A DNA stretch of 64,000 nt from IMG/VR virus record IMGVR_UViG_3300009514_000374, positions 62,001-126,000 of that record, one strand, 5' to 3'. Shown here in pieces: positions 24,988-34,900 of this stretch. Positions within the stretch are counted from its first letter, which is position 1. Each line of letters opens with the position of its first letter. The notes beneath the pieces were generated by a model. The model was not told the origin of the DNA. It worked only from the letters and a program-made list of their open reading frames with translations, and did no database searches. This DNA comes from a virus. The position numbers and the translations under genes were made by a program.

Positions 24988-26980
24988 GAAACGCCAAAAG
25001 CGGCGTCGAAAGACCGCTCCACGGCGCTATATCGCCGGATCGGGGGACATCCCCAAGAACGAGGACGCCCAAACGGTTGCCAGCGTGCCGGACAAGCATA
25101 AGCGGCCTCAGTTGTCGGTTGGCAAGCCGCAGCCGATCGTCCTTGGGTCGATGCGATCCAAGGTGGCGAATATCGGCGCAGGCGGATCGGGTTTCGGGGG
25201 CGGTGGGATCGGAGGACCCGGATCGGGTAACACGGGTGCTTTCGGATCCGGGCTTGGTTCGGTTGGCGGCTCGGCGATCGGAAGCGGCGGGAATTTCTAC
25301 TCGCCCGAGCTTTCGACCGATTTCCTTGAGCTACCGCAGAGCCTAGACGAGCAGCGTAACTACTTTCGGTTTTTCTACCGCGCTGACCCGTTCGTCGGGC
25401 AGGCGATGGACATTCACCGCGAGCTTCCGCTGTCGAAGATCCGGCTTGGTCGCCCCGAGGCCAAGGACAAGGATCTTGCTCAGCAGTCGCTCGATTTCTG
25501 CAAGCGGTGGACGAAGATCGTTGGGCTGCTCCAACGGCTGTCGGAAGGGCTGCACGAGTACAACGTCATTGGCGAAACGCACTGGTTCATCGAGGACGAC
25601 AACCCCGATATGCCGGAGGACGTTCGATACGAGATCAAGAACATTCTCCACGAGGATGGCAACTTGGAGGAGACCAAGGAGCTTTGGCCGGACGCGGACG
25701 AGCGCGCCTCCGCGTGGATGAAAAAGAACTACAAGGGGTGGACGCAGGTTCGCATCCTTCCGCCTGAGCAGATTCACATGGACTCGTTCCCGATGTCGGA
25801 CGAGATCCTGGTATCGCTCATTCCCGACTCCAAGACTAAGAGTGTGATCGAGCAGGCCGACCAGGGTGACCAGCGTGCGGTCAAGGTCATGGAGTCGATG
25901 CCGCCTGACATCGTGATGGCGGTGCGGCACGGCGAGAACGTCCCGCTCAATACGGACCCAGACGCAGGGTCGTTCTACTACTACATGGCGAACAAGGTGA
26001 GCCAGTACGAGCCGCGAGGGCACTCTCGGCTTGAACGGTGTATCCGTACCCTCGTCTACAAGGACAAGCTGCGCCAGGCGCAGACCTCCATCTCGTCGCG
26101 GCACATGACGCCTATCCGGCTCGTGTACGCCGAGAACATGAACGAAGCGGACACCGAGGCGCTGCGTGATCAGATCGACCTCGCGCTCCAAGACCCCGAC
26201 TACTCGATCGTCACCAACTTTCAGGTGACGTGGGAGGAAATGACGCCGCAAGGGCGTCTGCTGGAGCTTTCGTCCGAGTACGACCTGATCAACCGGGAGC
26301 TTTATGCGGGTCTTGGAGTGACAGAGAGCCTGCTCTCAGGTGAGTCGAGCTACAGCGGCGATCGGATCAACCTGGAGGTGATCAACGTCCGCTACATGCT
26401 CGTCCGTGAGTTCCTACAGGATTTCGTGGAGAAGAACCTGTTTGAGCCGATGTGTCGGCGCATGGGGTTCATCGAGACGGACGATTGGGGCAACGATGTC
26501 GTCGTTTGCCCGAAGCTCTCGTTCACGAGGCTGGCCCTCCGCGACAACCAGGACGTGTACGACGCCCTGTTCAACCTCTACCAGAAGGGCTCGTTGCCGA
26601 TTAGCGTGATCTACGACCTGCTCAACGTGGATGGGGAGGGTGCGACCGAGGAATTGCAACGCGATTTCGCCACGTTCAAGGACCCCACCTACAACGAGGT
26701 ACTGCGTGGCCTGTACTCGCAGGCGGGGACCAAGCTCGGCGACCAGTCGAATTTCGTGGAGAAGCAGGCCGAATACCTCGGACTGGACTACAAAGAGGAA
26801 GCCGAGGGGATGCAGCGGTTCGGATCGCAACAGGCGCCCTCGCAGCCCCAAGGTCAGCCCGCCGGGATGGACGTGTTGGCTTCTCTCGTGGCTGAGCGGA
26901 TCGCCGGCCAGGTCGCCGATTTGGTCGCCGACAAGATCGTGGAAAAGCTACAAAAGCGGTCTCCTGAGAGCACCGAGTAG
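24980..26980 (+). CDS. Portal protein candidate
   Basis: The 666-residue protein follows the terminase and has the layout of portal proteins. A basic, Gly-rich start is followed by a mixed alpha/beta wing (FYRADPFVGQAMDIHRELPLS is a typical portal opening), a long stem and clip region, and a C-terminal helical crown with Gln/Pro-rich tail. Phrases such as 'LLELSSEYDLINRELYAGLGVTESLLSG' match the portal helix that contacts DNA in related phages. It forms the DNA entry ring and docks the terminase. Confidence 0.75.
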   Translation: MAKKRQKRRRKTAPRRYIAGSGDIPKNEDAQTVASVPDKHKRPQLSVGKPQPIVLGSMRSKVANIGAGGSGFGGGGIGGPGSGNTGAFGSGLGSVGGSAIGSGGNFYSPELSTDFLELPQSLDEQRNYFRFFYRADPFVGQAMDIHRELPLSKIRLGRPEAKDKDLAQQSLDFCKRWTKIVGLLQRLSEGLHEYNVIGETHWFIEDDNPDMPEDVRYEIKNILHEDGNLEETKELWPDADERASAWMKKNYKGWTQVRILPPEQIHMDSFPMSDEILVSLIPDSKTKSVIEQADQGDQRAVKVMESMPPDIVMAVRHGENVPLNTDPDAGSFYYYMANKVSQYEPRGHSRLERCIRTLVYKDKLRQAQTSISSRHMTPIRLVYAENMNEADTEALRDQIDLALQDPDYSIVTNFQVTWEEMTPQGRLLELSSEYDLINRELYAGLGVTESLLSGESSYSGDRINLEVINVRYMLVREFLQDFVEKNLFEPMCRRMGFIETDDWGNDVVVCPKLSFTRLALRDNQDVYDALFNLYQKGSLPISVIYDLLNVDGEGATEELQRDFATFKDPTYNEVLRGLYSQAGTKLGDQSNFVEKQAEYLGLDYKEEAEGMQRFGSQQAPSQPQGQPAGMDVLASLVAERIAGQVADLVADKIVEKLQKRSPESTE

Positions 26981-26993
26981 TCCCTTCGTAATC

Positions 26994-27009
26994 CGCTATT
27001 CGGGCTATG
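26994..27009 (+). promoter_or_regulatory. CGCTATTC-type leaderless promoter box
   Basis: CGCTATTCGGGCTATG differs by one base from CGCTATTCCGGCTATG at 11911-11926. Here the ATG is the start of the long fusion gene itself, with TATTCG ending 4 bases before it and no Shine-Dalgarno sequence. Confidence 0.45.
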
Positions 27010-30000
27010 GGCGTGCCTCTAGCGAAGGCTATGGCCCACAAGCCCACAAAGGCGCGGACAGCGTACACCGTCGAACCCACTGAGGGTGGCGTTGTGATCT
27101 GGCCCGAGAATCGGATCGAGCAGGCGTTTATCGACACGTTTGCCGCTCGGGTTGCGGGTCAGAGGCTTGGCGTGGCGAAGGGTCACAATATCGACCTGTC
27201 CGAAGATCCAATTCACCCGGACGAGGACGACGAGGACGAGTGGAAGGTGGACGAGGAACCGATGTCCATGGGGCATTCGGAGCTTCCCGGCGCCGAGGGC
27301 CGGACGGCGCGGGACTGGACCGCGCCAGGCAGAATCCTCGGCTTTAAGATCCGGTACGACGCCGAAAATGTAATGAGCCACCATCCCATCGTGATGGCCT
27401 TCGACGGGGAGACGGAGATTGGTTTCGTTGAGTTGGTCATGCTCGATGACCCTCCCTCTCATTGCGAGGACGAGTGGACTGAGGTTAGGGACGAGTTGGA
27501 ACGACGGGGTGCCCTTGGTGTCTACACCTACGCGGTAGTGGAGTCCTGGCTGGCGGACGAGTATCACCACAACCGTATCGGGGTGGGGATGTACGAGGCG
27601 GCGATGGCTGCTCTGTCAGACCCCCAGGAGCCAGTCATCCTGGTTGCGAGTCGGTGCAGAGGCGGCCCTACGAGCCATCAAGCGAGTCGTGTGTGGGAGT
27701 CCATGGCGCGTCGCTACGTGTCCTCGGGACAGGTTGTTTCGTCCGTTCCCAAGGCCAAAGCTCGGGTGGCGAATGTGGCTCGCCGCTTCATGGCGAAGGC
27801 GACGGGCACCCGTGCCGGCGACGGCTCCAGCGTGGGGTTGTTCATCCGCCTGCCGAAGCACCTGGCGACGCAATTCCCTGGCCTCGGAGAGAACGACTCG
27901 TCTCCAAGCCACGTCACGTTTCTCTACATCGGGGATTTCAAGGACAAGGACGAGCAGGCCCGGTTGGTCGTCACTCTGCGCGACATCCTTCGACGCTGGT
28001 GGCCCAAGTGTAAGGCAAGCCTCGGTGACCTGGAGTATTTCGACCACCCCGACAAGAACCGCCGCGTCCCGCATGTGTCCGTCGATTTCGACAAGGATCT
28101 GTCGGGGTTCAAGCAGCGGGTCATGCAGGAGCTTCGGGACGAGGGCTTTGAGGTCGGTGACAAGTTCCCCGAGTTCAAGCCACACGTCACGCTCGCGTAC
28201 ATGCCAGGCATGGACGGGGAGTGGGACAAGCCCGTGCCAGAAGGCTCGTGGGATGTCACTGAGATGGAGATATGGGGGATGCCCCGCGTACACACGATTC
28301 CAATTGGCAAAGCGTCGAGTCAACGAGTGGCTTCTTTGTGGCTTGAGGGGAGCACCCACGCGAAATCGGTTGCTTTGATGCGGTTCCTGTCCCGATTGGC
28401 TCAGCGTCTCGGGGTTGCCCGTCACACCTACGTCGTTGGCGGGGCCATTCGGAATTTCCTGATCGAGCAACCGATCAAGGACATCGACGTAGTGATCGAC
28501 TCGGTTGCTGCGGGCAAGGATTCCGAGTGGTTTGCCGAGCAGGTTGCGCGTGCCATTCCGGCGCCAACAAACCTGACGACGAACCAGTACGGCGTTGCCA
28601 TCCTGACCGTGAAGGGGGATTGGGATCTGGACGGCGAAAGCCTCAAGGGCGAGGTGATCGAAATCGCCAACGCTCGCAAGGAGAGCTACGGCGGTGCGGA
28701 GGGTAAGGGCTACAAACCACACATGGTTGAGCCGACAACCATTGACGAGGATGTCTACCGGCGCGAATTCACGTTCAACTGCATGGGAGGGGATACTCTG
28801 ATTCCCACCAAGCGGGGTATCCTTCGCATTGATGAGATCGCGTCTCGTGAGAACGGGGACCGGCAAGATATTCATTTGACAGTGGCGGGACAGGACGGTC
28901 CTTCGGAGGCTGTGGGATGGCAGTACAGCGGGTACGCGCCGACTCTGCGGGTGACCTCCGAGTGGGGACACACCTTCACCTGCACCCACCACCACCCCGT
29001 TCTGGTTCTGCGGGGGCATGACCATGAGTGGGTTCAGGCAGATCAGCTTGCAGAGGGCGACCTGCTTTGCGTGCCCGTGCGGCAGGTGTCGAGGCGAGAC
29101 CCTCTCGCTTTGGATTTGCCTGACCCGGTGCAGCCCAAGAGGGGCAGGCTCAAGGGTGCTCGGAAGCCTGAGATAATGACGCCGGAGTTGGCGTTTTTGA
29201 TCGGGTGTGTGGTGGCAGAGGGTTCCAACACCCACAAGCGGGTGTCTTTCAGTAACTCCGACCCCAATCTCATTTCCCGCTACGCCGAGTGCTTCCACGC
29301 CACTTTTGGATTTCTCCCCTCCCGTAATAAGGTGGTGAGCAAAGGCTCTGTCCGTGTCCTACGGGGGGTGGAATTTGTCGCCAACCATGACGGCTACGAC
29401 ATTTACGCCGACAGTAAAGCAGTGGTGGGCTGGTTGGAAGACCTCGGCTTGTACTGCGGAGGCTCCAAGGACGGGAAATCCGCTTCCCATCACAAGGTTG
29501 TTCCGTGGTCGATCCTACAAGCGGACGCGCGTAGCCAGTGGGCGTTTCTTGCGGCTTATCTTGAAGGGGACGGATCTATCCGGCCGGATACCGGGCGCAT
29601 CACATACTGTTCGGCCTCCCCGAAAGTGCGTCAACAGTTGCAGGTGCTCCTGGGAGCGCACGGCATCTTGAGCAAGGTGAAGGATAGGTTTGTCTACCTT
29701 AGCGCCGTGGATTCGGCTCTCTTGTGGGAGAAGGTTCGCCCGTGGATGGTTACCAAGGGGTTCGACTACACGCGAGACAGCAAGTCCCGTAACCGTTACG
29801 GAATTCCCGCAGATCACATCCGGGGGTTTCTTGCGGGCCGTAAACAAGCTCGTTCCGTGTACGCCACGGACGAGGGCGGGCTCCGGTCCCTTCCAGACGC
29901 TCACGAGCCTGTCCGTAAGGTTCAGCGGCTTCTACACGACGCCTACGCTCGGGGAGATTTCGACGGGCTCCTGTCGAGTCTCAAGATCATTAGCGGAGAC

Positions 30001-30888
30001 GAACACGCCAAGCTACAGCGGTTGTTTGACCTGGGCTACCAGTATGTCGAGGTTGCGTCAGTTGAAGATGCTGGAGATCAGGACGTATTCGACATTTCGA
30101 TGGGTGAGGGGGTAGAGCCCGCTTTTGTGGCGAACGGTGTGGTGGTTCACAACACGCTCATGTGGCGGTTGCTGGACCTGACCCACGGACCCGAGAAGGC
30201 CGAGGTAATCGACCTGACCGGCTGTGGTCGCCGGGATCTGGAGCAGGGCGTTCTCAAATGCCCGCGTGACCCCGACATCGTGTTCGCGGACGACGCGACT
30301 CGTATCCTTCGGGCGATCAAATTCACCGGCAAGTACGGATTCAAGATCCCGCCTGACCTGGCCGCCGCGATCAAGCGCAACGCTCCGAAGATGAAGCAGA
30401 TGCCCTACGAGGCGTTGAAAGACATCCTCGTGGATAACATCTTGCCCGAGCCGACCGCTCGCAAATCGCTCCAGCAGATGAAGGATCTCGGCATCCTCGA
30501 TGTGCTGCACGACATGATTCAGGAGCAGAAGCCGTTTGCTTCGGCCATCGCCAAGGTGCTCGGTCGGGAGCGTCGGGTTCAGGTTCTACTCGACTGGCTG
30601 CATCTTGGCCTGCCCGCCAAGACCCCGCTGCATTTCCTTGGGGCGCATGAGCGAGTCCGAGTCCGCGAGATCACGGTTCCGATGGACGAGGACAAGGCGA
30701 CTGATTGGATGCACCGGCTGATCAAGCCTCCGGTCAACAATAACGAGGTCATCGAAGCTCACTCGCTCGTTGGGCGGGACCGCGCGATGATCATGCCGCT
30801 TGCTCGCAAGCTGATTCTCGTAGACCCCGACCTCGCCTACGACGGCCGCGCCCTGACGCGCGAGGTGATTGAAAGGTGGGTGCGGTGA
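27007..30888 (+). CDS. GNAT + 2H phosphoesterase + CCA-type nucleotidyltransferase fusion, interrupted by an intein
   Basis: The 1293-residue precursor has four parts. Residues about 107-243 are GNAT-like ('ESWLADEYHHNRIGVGMYEA' and the C-terminal 'PTSHQASRVWESMARRY'). Residues 272-436 are a 2H phosphoesterase with both HxT motifs (H302-V-T and H393-V-T). Residues 460-591 plus 1050-1293 are a CCA-adding-type nucleotidyltransferase with 'VVGGAIRNFL' (GG at 478-479), catalytic D492 and D494, and the 'RREFTFN' motif at 585-591, continued after splicing by 'TLMWRLLDL' and 'FADDATRILRAIKF'. The intein occupies 592-1049. RVAxRF-like motifs sit at both domain junctions. Whether the protein repairs or modifies RNA is unknown. 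The start at 27007 is chosen for the promoter-like box; ATG 27031 is an alternative. Confidence 0.8.
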   Translation: MGVPLAKAMAHKPTKARTAYTVEPTEGGVVIWPENRIEQAFIDTFAARVAGQRLGVAKGHNIDLSEDPIHPDEDDEDEWKVDEEPMSMGHSELPGAEGRTARDWTAPGRILGFKIRYDAENVMSHHPIVMAFDGETEIGFVELVMLDDPPSHCEDEWTEVRDELERRGALGVYTYAVVESWLADEYHHNRIGVGMYEAAMAALSDPQEPVILVASRCRGGPTSHQASRVWESMARRYVSSGQVVSSVPKAKARVANVARRFMAKATGTRAGDGSSVGLFIRLPKHLATQFPGLGENDSSPSHVTFLYIGDFKDKDEQARLVVTLRDILRRWWPKCKASLGDLEYFDHPDKNRRVPHVSVDFDKDLSGFKQRVMQELRDEGFEVGDKFPEFKPHVTLAYMPGMDGEWDKPVPEGSWDVTEMEIWGMPRVHTIPIGKASSQRVASLWLEGSTHAKSVALMRFLSRLAQRLGVARHTYVVGGAIRNFLIEQPIKDIDVVIDSVAAGKDSEWFAEQVARAIPAPTNLTTNQYGVAILTVKGDWDLDGESLKGEVIEIANARKESYGGAEGKGYKPHMVEPTTIDEDVYRREFTFNCMGGDTLIPTKRGILRIDEIASRENGDRQDIHLTVAGQDGPSEAVGWQYSGYAPTLRVTSEWGHTFTCTHHHPVLVLRGHDHEWVQADQLAEGDLLCVPVRQVSRRDPLALDLPDPVQPKRGRLKGARKPEIMTPELAFLIGCVVAEGSNTHKRVSFSNSDPNLISRYAECFHATFGFLPSRNKVVSKGSVRVLRGVEFVANHDGYDIYADSKAVVGWLEDLGLYCGGSKDGKSASHHKVVPWSILQADARSQWAFLAAYLEGDGSIRPDTGRITYCSASPKVRQQLQVLLGAHGILSKVKDRFVYLSAVDSALLWEKVRPWMVTKGFDYTRDSKSRNRYGIPADHIRGFLAGRKQARSVYATDEGGLRSLPDAHEPVRKVQRLLHDAYARGDFDGLLSSLKIISGDEHAKLQRLFDLGYQYVEVASVEDAGDQDVFDISMGEGVEPAFVANGVVVHNTLMWRLLDLTHGPEKAEVIDLTGCGRRDLEQGVLKCPRDPDIVFADDATRILRAIKFTGKYGFKIPPDLAAAIKRNAPKMKQMPYEALKDILVDNILPEPTARKSLQQMKDLGILDVLHDMIQEQKPFASAIAKVLGRERRVQVLLDWLHLGLPAKTPLHFLGAHERVRVREITVPMDEDKATDWMHRLIKPPVNNNEVIEAHSLVGRDRAMIMPLARKLILVDPDLAYDGRALTREVIERWVR
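28780..30153 (+). mobile_element. Intein with LAGLIDADG homing endonuclease (458 residues)
   Basis: The intein begins at Cys592 of the precursor ('CMGGDTLIPT', block A) and ends at 'VANGVVVHN' (block G) directly before Thr, the +1 nucleophile. Block B is visible as 'TCTHHHPVLVL', with T-x-x-H. The endonuclease carries two LAGLIDADG helices, 'LAFLIGCVVAEG' and 'WAFLAAYLEGDG'; the first has E in place of the usual D. Both splice junctions have the residues needed for splicing. It interrupts the conserved RRxFTxN motif of the nucleotidyltransferase, so splicing should be required for activity. Confidence 0.92.
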
Positions 30889-31970
30889 AGCCATCGGCAA
30901 ACCGCGTCGCGTCGCTCCACCGCGCTGGCTATTTCAGCGTCGGCGACCTGATCTTGTTTGGAAAGTACAAGAACAAGAAGGGCAAGATCGTCGGGTTTGG
31001 CCGCACGGAAAAGAACGTGCCTACGGTCATTGTCGAACCCATCCCCAAGGGCCGCAAAAAGAACAAGGAGATCGGCCTGTTCAAGATCTGGCATGGCGTG
31101 CCTGAGAAGCGTGCGATGACGATGGAGGCTCGTGTAGCTCACCGCTATGCTTTTGAGCACCCAAGCGAGAAGGCTCGCCAGCAGTACCTCAAAGATCACC
31201 CCGGAGCCGATCCTAAGAAGCACCATGTCAAGGGGCCGTCGAAGCCGAGCAAGGTCAAGAGTCTCGTAGATCGGGCGCTCGCCAAGGTGAAGGGCGCGAA
31301 GGACCACATGGTCGCTGCGGTTCGTGCGGCCCCGGCCGAGGTTCACTCGTTCCTGTTCGACAAGGCCCATCGGAACAAGCGGACCAAGGAGCTTGCCGCG
31401 AAGCTCAAGGAGAACGCACCCAAGGCTAAGAAGGCTCTGTTCAGCGCCCTCAAGCGCGAGCTTTCGTCGTTCCCGAAAGCGGGGGCCATCCTCAAGCGGG
31501 TCGCAACGGGAGGCAAGCTCCAAAAGGGCGATGTCAAGACCCTCTATGGTGTCGGCGTCTACATCGCGGGCACTGTTCTTGGCGCGATGTCGGGAGGGGC
31601 TGCGGGCGCGGCTTTGTTTGGGGCCTCCAAGGCGCTCCTGCACAGCCTCAGTTTGCACGCTTCGATCAAGGCAGTCAGCCATCTCGCCGACGAGGGGTTC
31701 CTTGGCTACGAGGCGGTGGAGAGTGGCGCGATGGCGACGGGCCTGGCCGATGCGTTGCCGGTGAACACGAGTGACCTGCCTGGCTTGGGCAAGGTGTTTG
31801 ACGTGCTCAAAGAGGTGGTCACAGCAGCCGACGAGAAGGACGACGAATACCTGCGCAAGTTTGTTGAGGCCATGTACGACGACATTGTGAAGCAACTGGA
31901 GCAGGGCATCAGCGACGCTGACATTCGGGACGTTCTCGTTCACGGGGTTCAGCCAAAGGGGGCCGCATGA
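30885..31970 (+). CDS. Hypothetical virion-region protein with two RVA motifs and hydrophobic segment
   Basis: I use the GTG at 30885, which overlaps the previous stop as GTGA; GTG 30876 is possible. The 361-residue protein starts with 'RVASLHRAGYFSVGDLILFG', a motif plus a KOW/SH3-like barrel. Around residue 80 it has 'RVAHRYAFEHPSEKARQQYL' and 'HPGADPKKHHVK', a combination I know from other large phage structural genes. A hydrophobic, Gly/Ala-rich stretch (VYIAGTVLGAMSGGAAGAAL) could insert in a membrane or pack inside the virion. An acidic helical end follows. Function unknown; it may be an ejected internal protein. Confidence 0.65.
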   Translation: MKPSANRVASLHRAGYFSVGDLILFGKYKNKKGKIVGFGRTEKNVPTVIVEPIPKGRKKNKEIGLFKIWHGVPEKRAMTMEARVAHRYAFEHPSEKARQQYLKDHPGADPKKHHVKGPSKPSKVKSLVDRALAKVKGAKDHMVAAVRAAPAEVHSFLFDKAHRNKRTKELAAKLKENAPKAKKALFSALKRELSSFPKAGAILKRVATGGKLQKGDVKTLYGVGVYIAGTVLGAMSGGAAGAALFGASKALLHSLSLHASIKAVSHLADEGFLGYEAVESGAMATGLADALPVNTSDLPGLGKVFDVLKEVVTAADEKDDEYLRKFVEAMYDDIVKQLEQGISDADIRDVLVHGVQPKGAA

Positions 31971-34900
31971 GCGCAGCACGCATCGCCGCCCTTCACATGG
32001 CGAAGGCCAGGTACAAGGACAAAAAGGTCGTCAAGGACTCGGACGGGAAGGATATGACCGTGTACGAGTACAGTGACCGCCAGGTTTCCAAGCGGAACAA
32101 CGACAAGGCCGATCGTGTGCAGAAGCTCCGGTCCCTTCGATCCGATCTCGTGAAGCGGGTCAAGAAGGACTACAAGGCCAAGGATCTCAAGACGCGGCTC
32201 ACGGCGTTGGCCGTGGGTTTGATCGACCATACCTACGAGCGTGTTGGCAACGACGAGAGTGCGGGCGAAGGCCACTTTGGCGTGACCGGCTGGCTCGTCA
32301 AGCATGTCTCGTTCTCGGGCGGCAAGGCGACGATCCGGTACGTCGGTAAGAGTGCAGTCAAGCAGACCAAGGTCGTGACTGATCCGGGGGCGGTCAAGCT
32401 GCTCAAAGAAGCGGTCAAGGGCAAGAGCCCCGGCGATCAGATCTTCACCTGCGACGACGCGGGCGAGAAGGTGTGCGTGACCTCGGCCGAGGTCAATGCC
32501 TACCTGCCGGAAGGGATCACGGCAAAGGATCTACGAGGGCTTCACGCGAACGAGGAAATGCTCGTCAAGCTCAAGGCGCAGCGTAAGGGTCCGCTCCCGA
32601 GTGACAAGAAAAAGCGCGAAAAGAAGCTCAAGGACGAATTCAAGCGGGCGCTGGAGGAAACGGCCAAGGTGGTCGGCCACGAGCCGAGCACGCTCCGTAG
32701 CCAGTACCTCGTCCCTGCGATGGAGGACGCCTACATGAAGGACGGCACGGTGATCGACAAGCTCAACGAAAAACGCTCGTCGCTGGAGGCCGCGTGGGAT
32801 CACTTGGCGACCAAGACGGACGAGGAAAAGAAGGACGAGGACGCTGATAAGAACGTCCGCAAGGACCCGAAAAAGAAGCCTCCGCGCTACGACCTCCGTG
32901 ACAACAAGATTCACGATCCTGATCTCAATGGGGATCCCGACATGAAGGACGAGGCCAAGGCCGACAAGGACCCTGATCTCTCCCTCAACTACAAGCGAGT
33001 TGCGCGACGGTTCTTTGCGCGCAAGACCTCACCTACGGAATCCGGCGCCAAGGCGCTGTGGGAGCGGCACAAGCAAAAGAGCCCCGGCACCAAGCTCAAT
33101 TGGCAGGATTTCTTTGAGCGCAAGGACAAGGGCACCATCCAAGAGGTTCGGGACGCGATCAAGCCCAAGGACAAGCCCAAAGACGAGCCCGCGAAGCCCA
33201 AGAAGCCCAAGGCCCCGGAGGACGAGGGCGAGGCTAAGGAGAAGCCCGAGGACGAGGACAAGGCCAAGAAGAAGCCCGCCGAAGGCGAGGCGCCCACTGA
33301 GGATCCGCAGGCTGAGCAAGCCGCCAAGGAGAAGGAGCACAAGGAGCGTGTTCAGAGTGCCGTGACCGATTCGGCGCAGGCATACGACTCCGTGTTCGGC
33401 GGAGGCCGTGTCCAGGTTCCCCGCGAGGTAAGCCGATACCTTCCCCAAGCCCTCTCCAACATGACGCCGGAGCAGGTCGAGAGTTTCAACCAGGCCACGC
33501 AACAGCGCGCTCAGGCGATGCAGAACGAGGGTTTGCGTGGTGAAAATGTGGTCGAACGGGCTGAACGGACGCTGGATGACTACAGCGACGAGCAGATCGA
33601 GAACATCTCTGATCCAGCACGGCTGGCACAGGTAGTTGCTGATCTTACGTTCTCCGAGCACGTCCTGTCCCTCGACAAGAAGCGGCAAAAAGGCGTGAAG
33701 CGGGCGCTTAGCAAAGCGTTCGACCAGATCGAGAAGCAGTTGCAAAAGGAAACCAAGGACGGGCGGTACCGCCTGCCTTCGGAAATTCGACGCACGATCT
33801 CAGACCAGATGGGGAGCTTGGAGCCCGATCAGATCCAACAGTTCGTCCAGGGCGTGACGGAAAACCTGGCGGACAATGCGACCAAGTACGACGACAGCGA
33901 TGAATCTGTCGAGCGCGCCCAAGGTGATCTTGAGGAATTCTCCGAGCTAATCGAGGGAGTTTCGGATCCGAATGTGATGGCGCAAGAGGTCGCTTCGCAG
34001 ATTCGCGCGAAGCGGGTCGTAGAGAAGCACAAGCTCAAGCAAGGCGACCGCAAGCGGGCGATGCGGAAGGTGAACCAGGCGCTTGCACGCTCTATGGGCG
34101 TTCTCGTGTCTGAGCTTCCCCGTGACCTGAGAGGCAAGCTCGATGCGGCCATGGAGCACATGGACCCCTCGGATGTTCTGTCCGTGTCCGAGGCCGTGAC
34201 CGACGAGGCAGGCAAGCTCATGGCTCGGTACGGGGAGAACCCCGAGGATCCGGGCCTGCTTGCAGAGGCCGTGCAGATGGCGTCCGTGGACAAGCTCAAC
34301 ACCACTGACCCTCGGACGCTCGCGCAACAGGCGGCTTTGCTGCTCATGGCTCACGGGAAGCTGGCGAGCCCGTTTGAGGTTGGCGGGACCGAGGTTAGCA
34401 ACGTCCAAAAATCCCCCGAGGAATTGAAAGCTCGCGGGCAGGCTGCGTTCGACAAATTCGCTGCGCTACCGCAGGAGCTTCGGGACACCGCTGCCAAGGA
34501 TCTGCATCGCCGGATCAAGGCCACGAAAAAGGACACCCCCGAGCACGCTGAGTTGAATCGGATCTTGGATGGCCTTGCTCTCGCGGCTTGGACTGATCCT
34601 GAGAACGAGAGAATTCCCTCGATCCCCGGCCGCGCCACGAGCGCAAGGTTTGTCGAGATCGCTAAGGCGATGCGGGCAGACGGCAAGATCCATGAATTGC
34701 TCGACGCGGCCACGGACCAAAATTCGTCGGCAGCGATCGGATCCATGCGTGACGCCATGGCGCGCATGAGCGACGACTCCCTGATCCGGGCCATGAAGGA
34801 CAGCCAGCCGGAGCTTGCGAAAGCCCTGGAGGACTCCATGGCGGGTGGCATCGAGGCCCAATACCTCACGTCCGAAAAGACCGAAATCCTCCGTGACGTG

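Noticed and set aside
27616-29298. 560-residue minus-strand frame opposite the fusion and intein
   Set aside because: The + strand encodes a clear intein and nucleotidyltransferase motifs; the minus frame has none.
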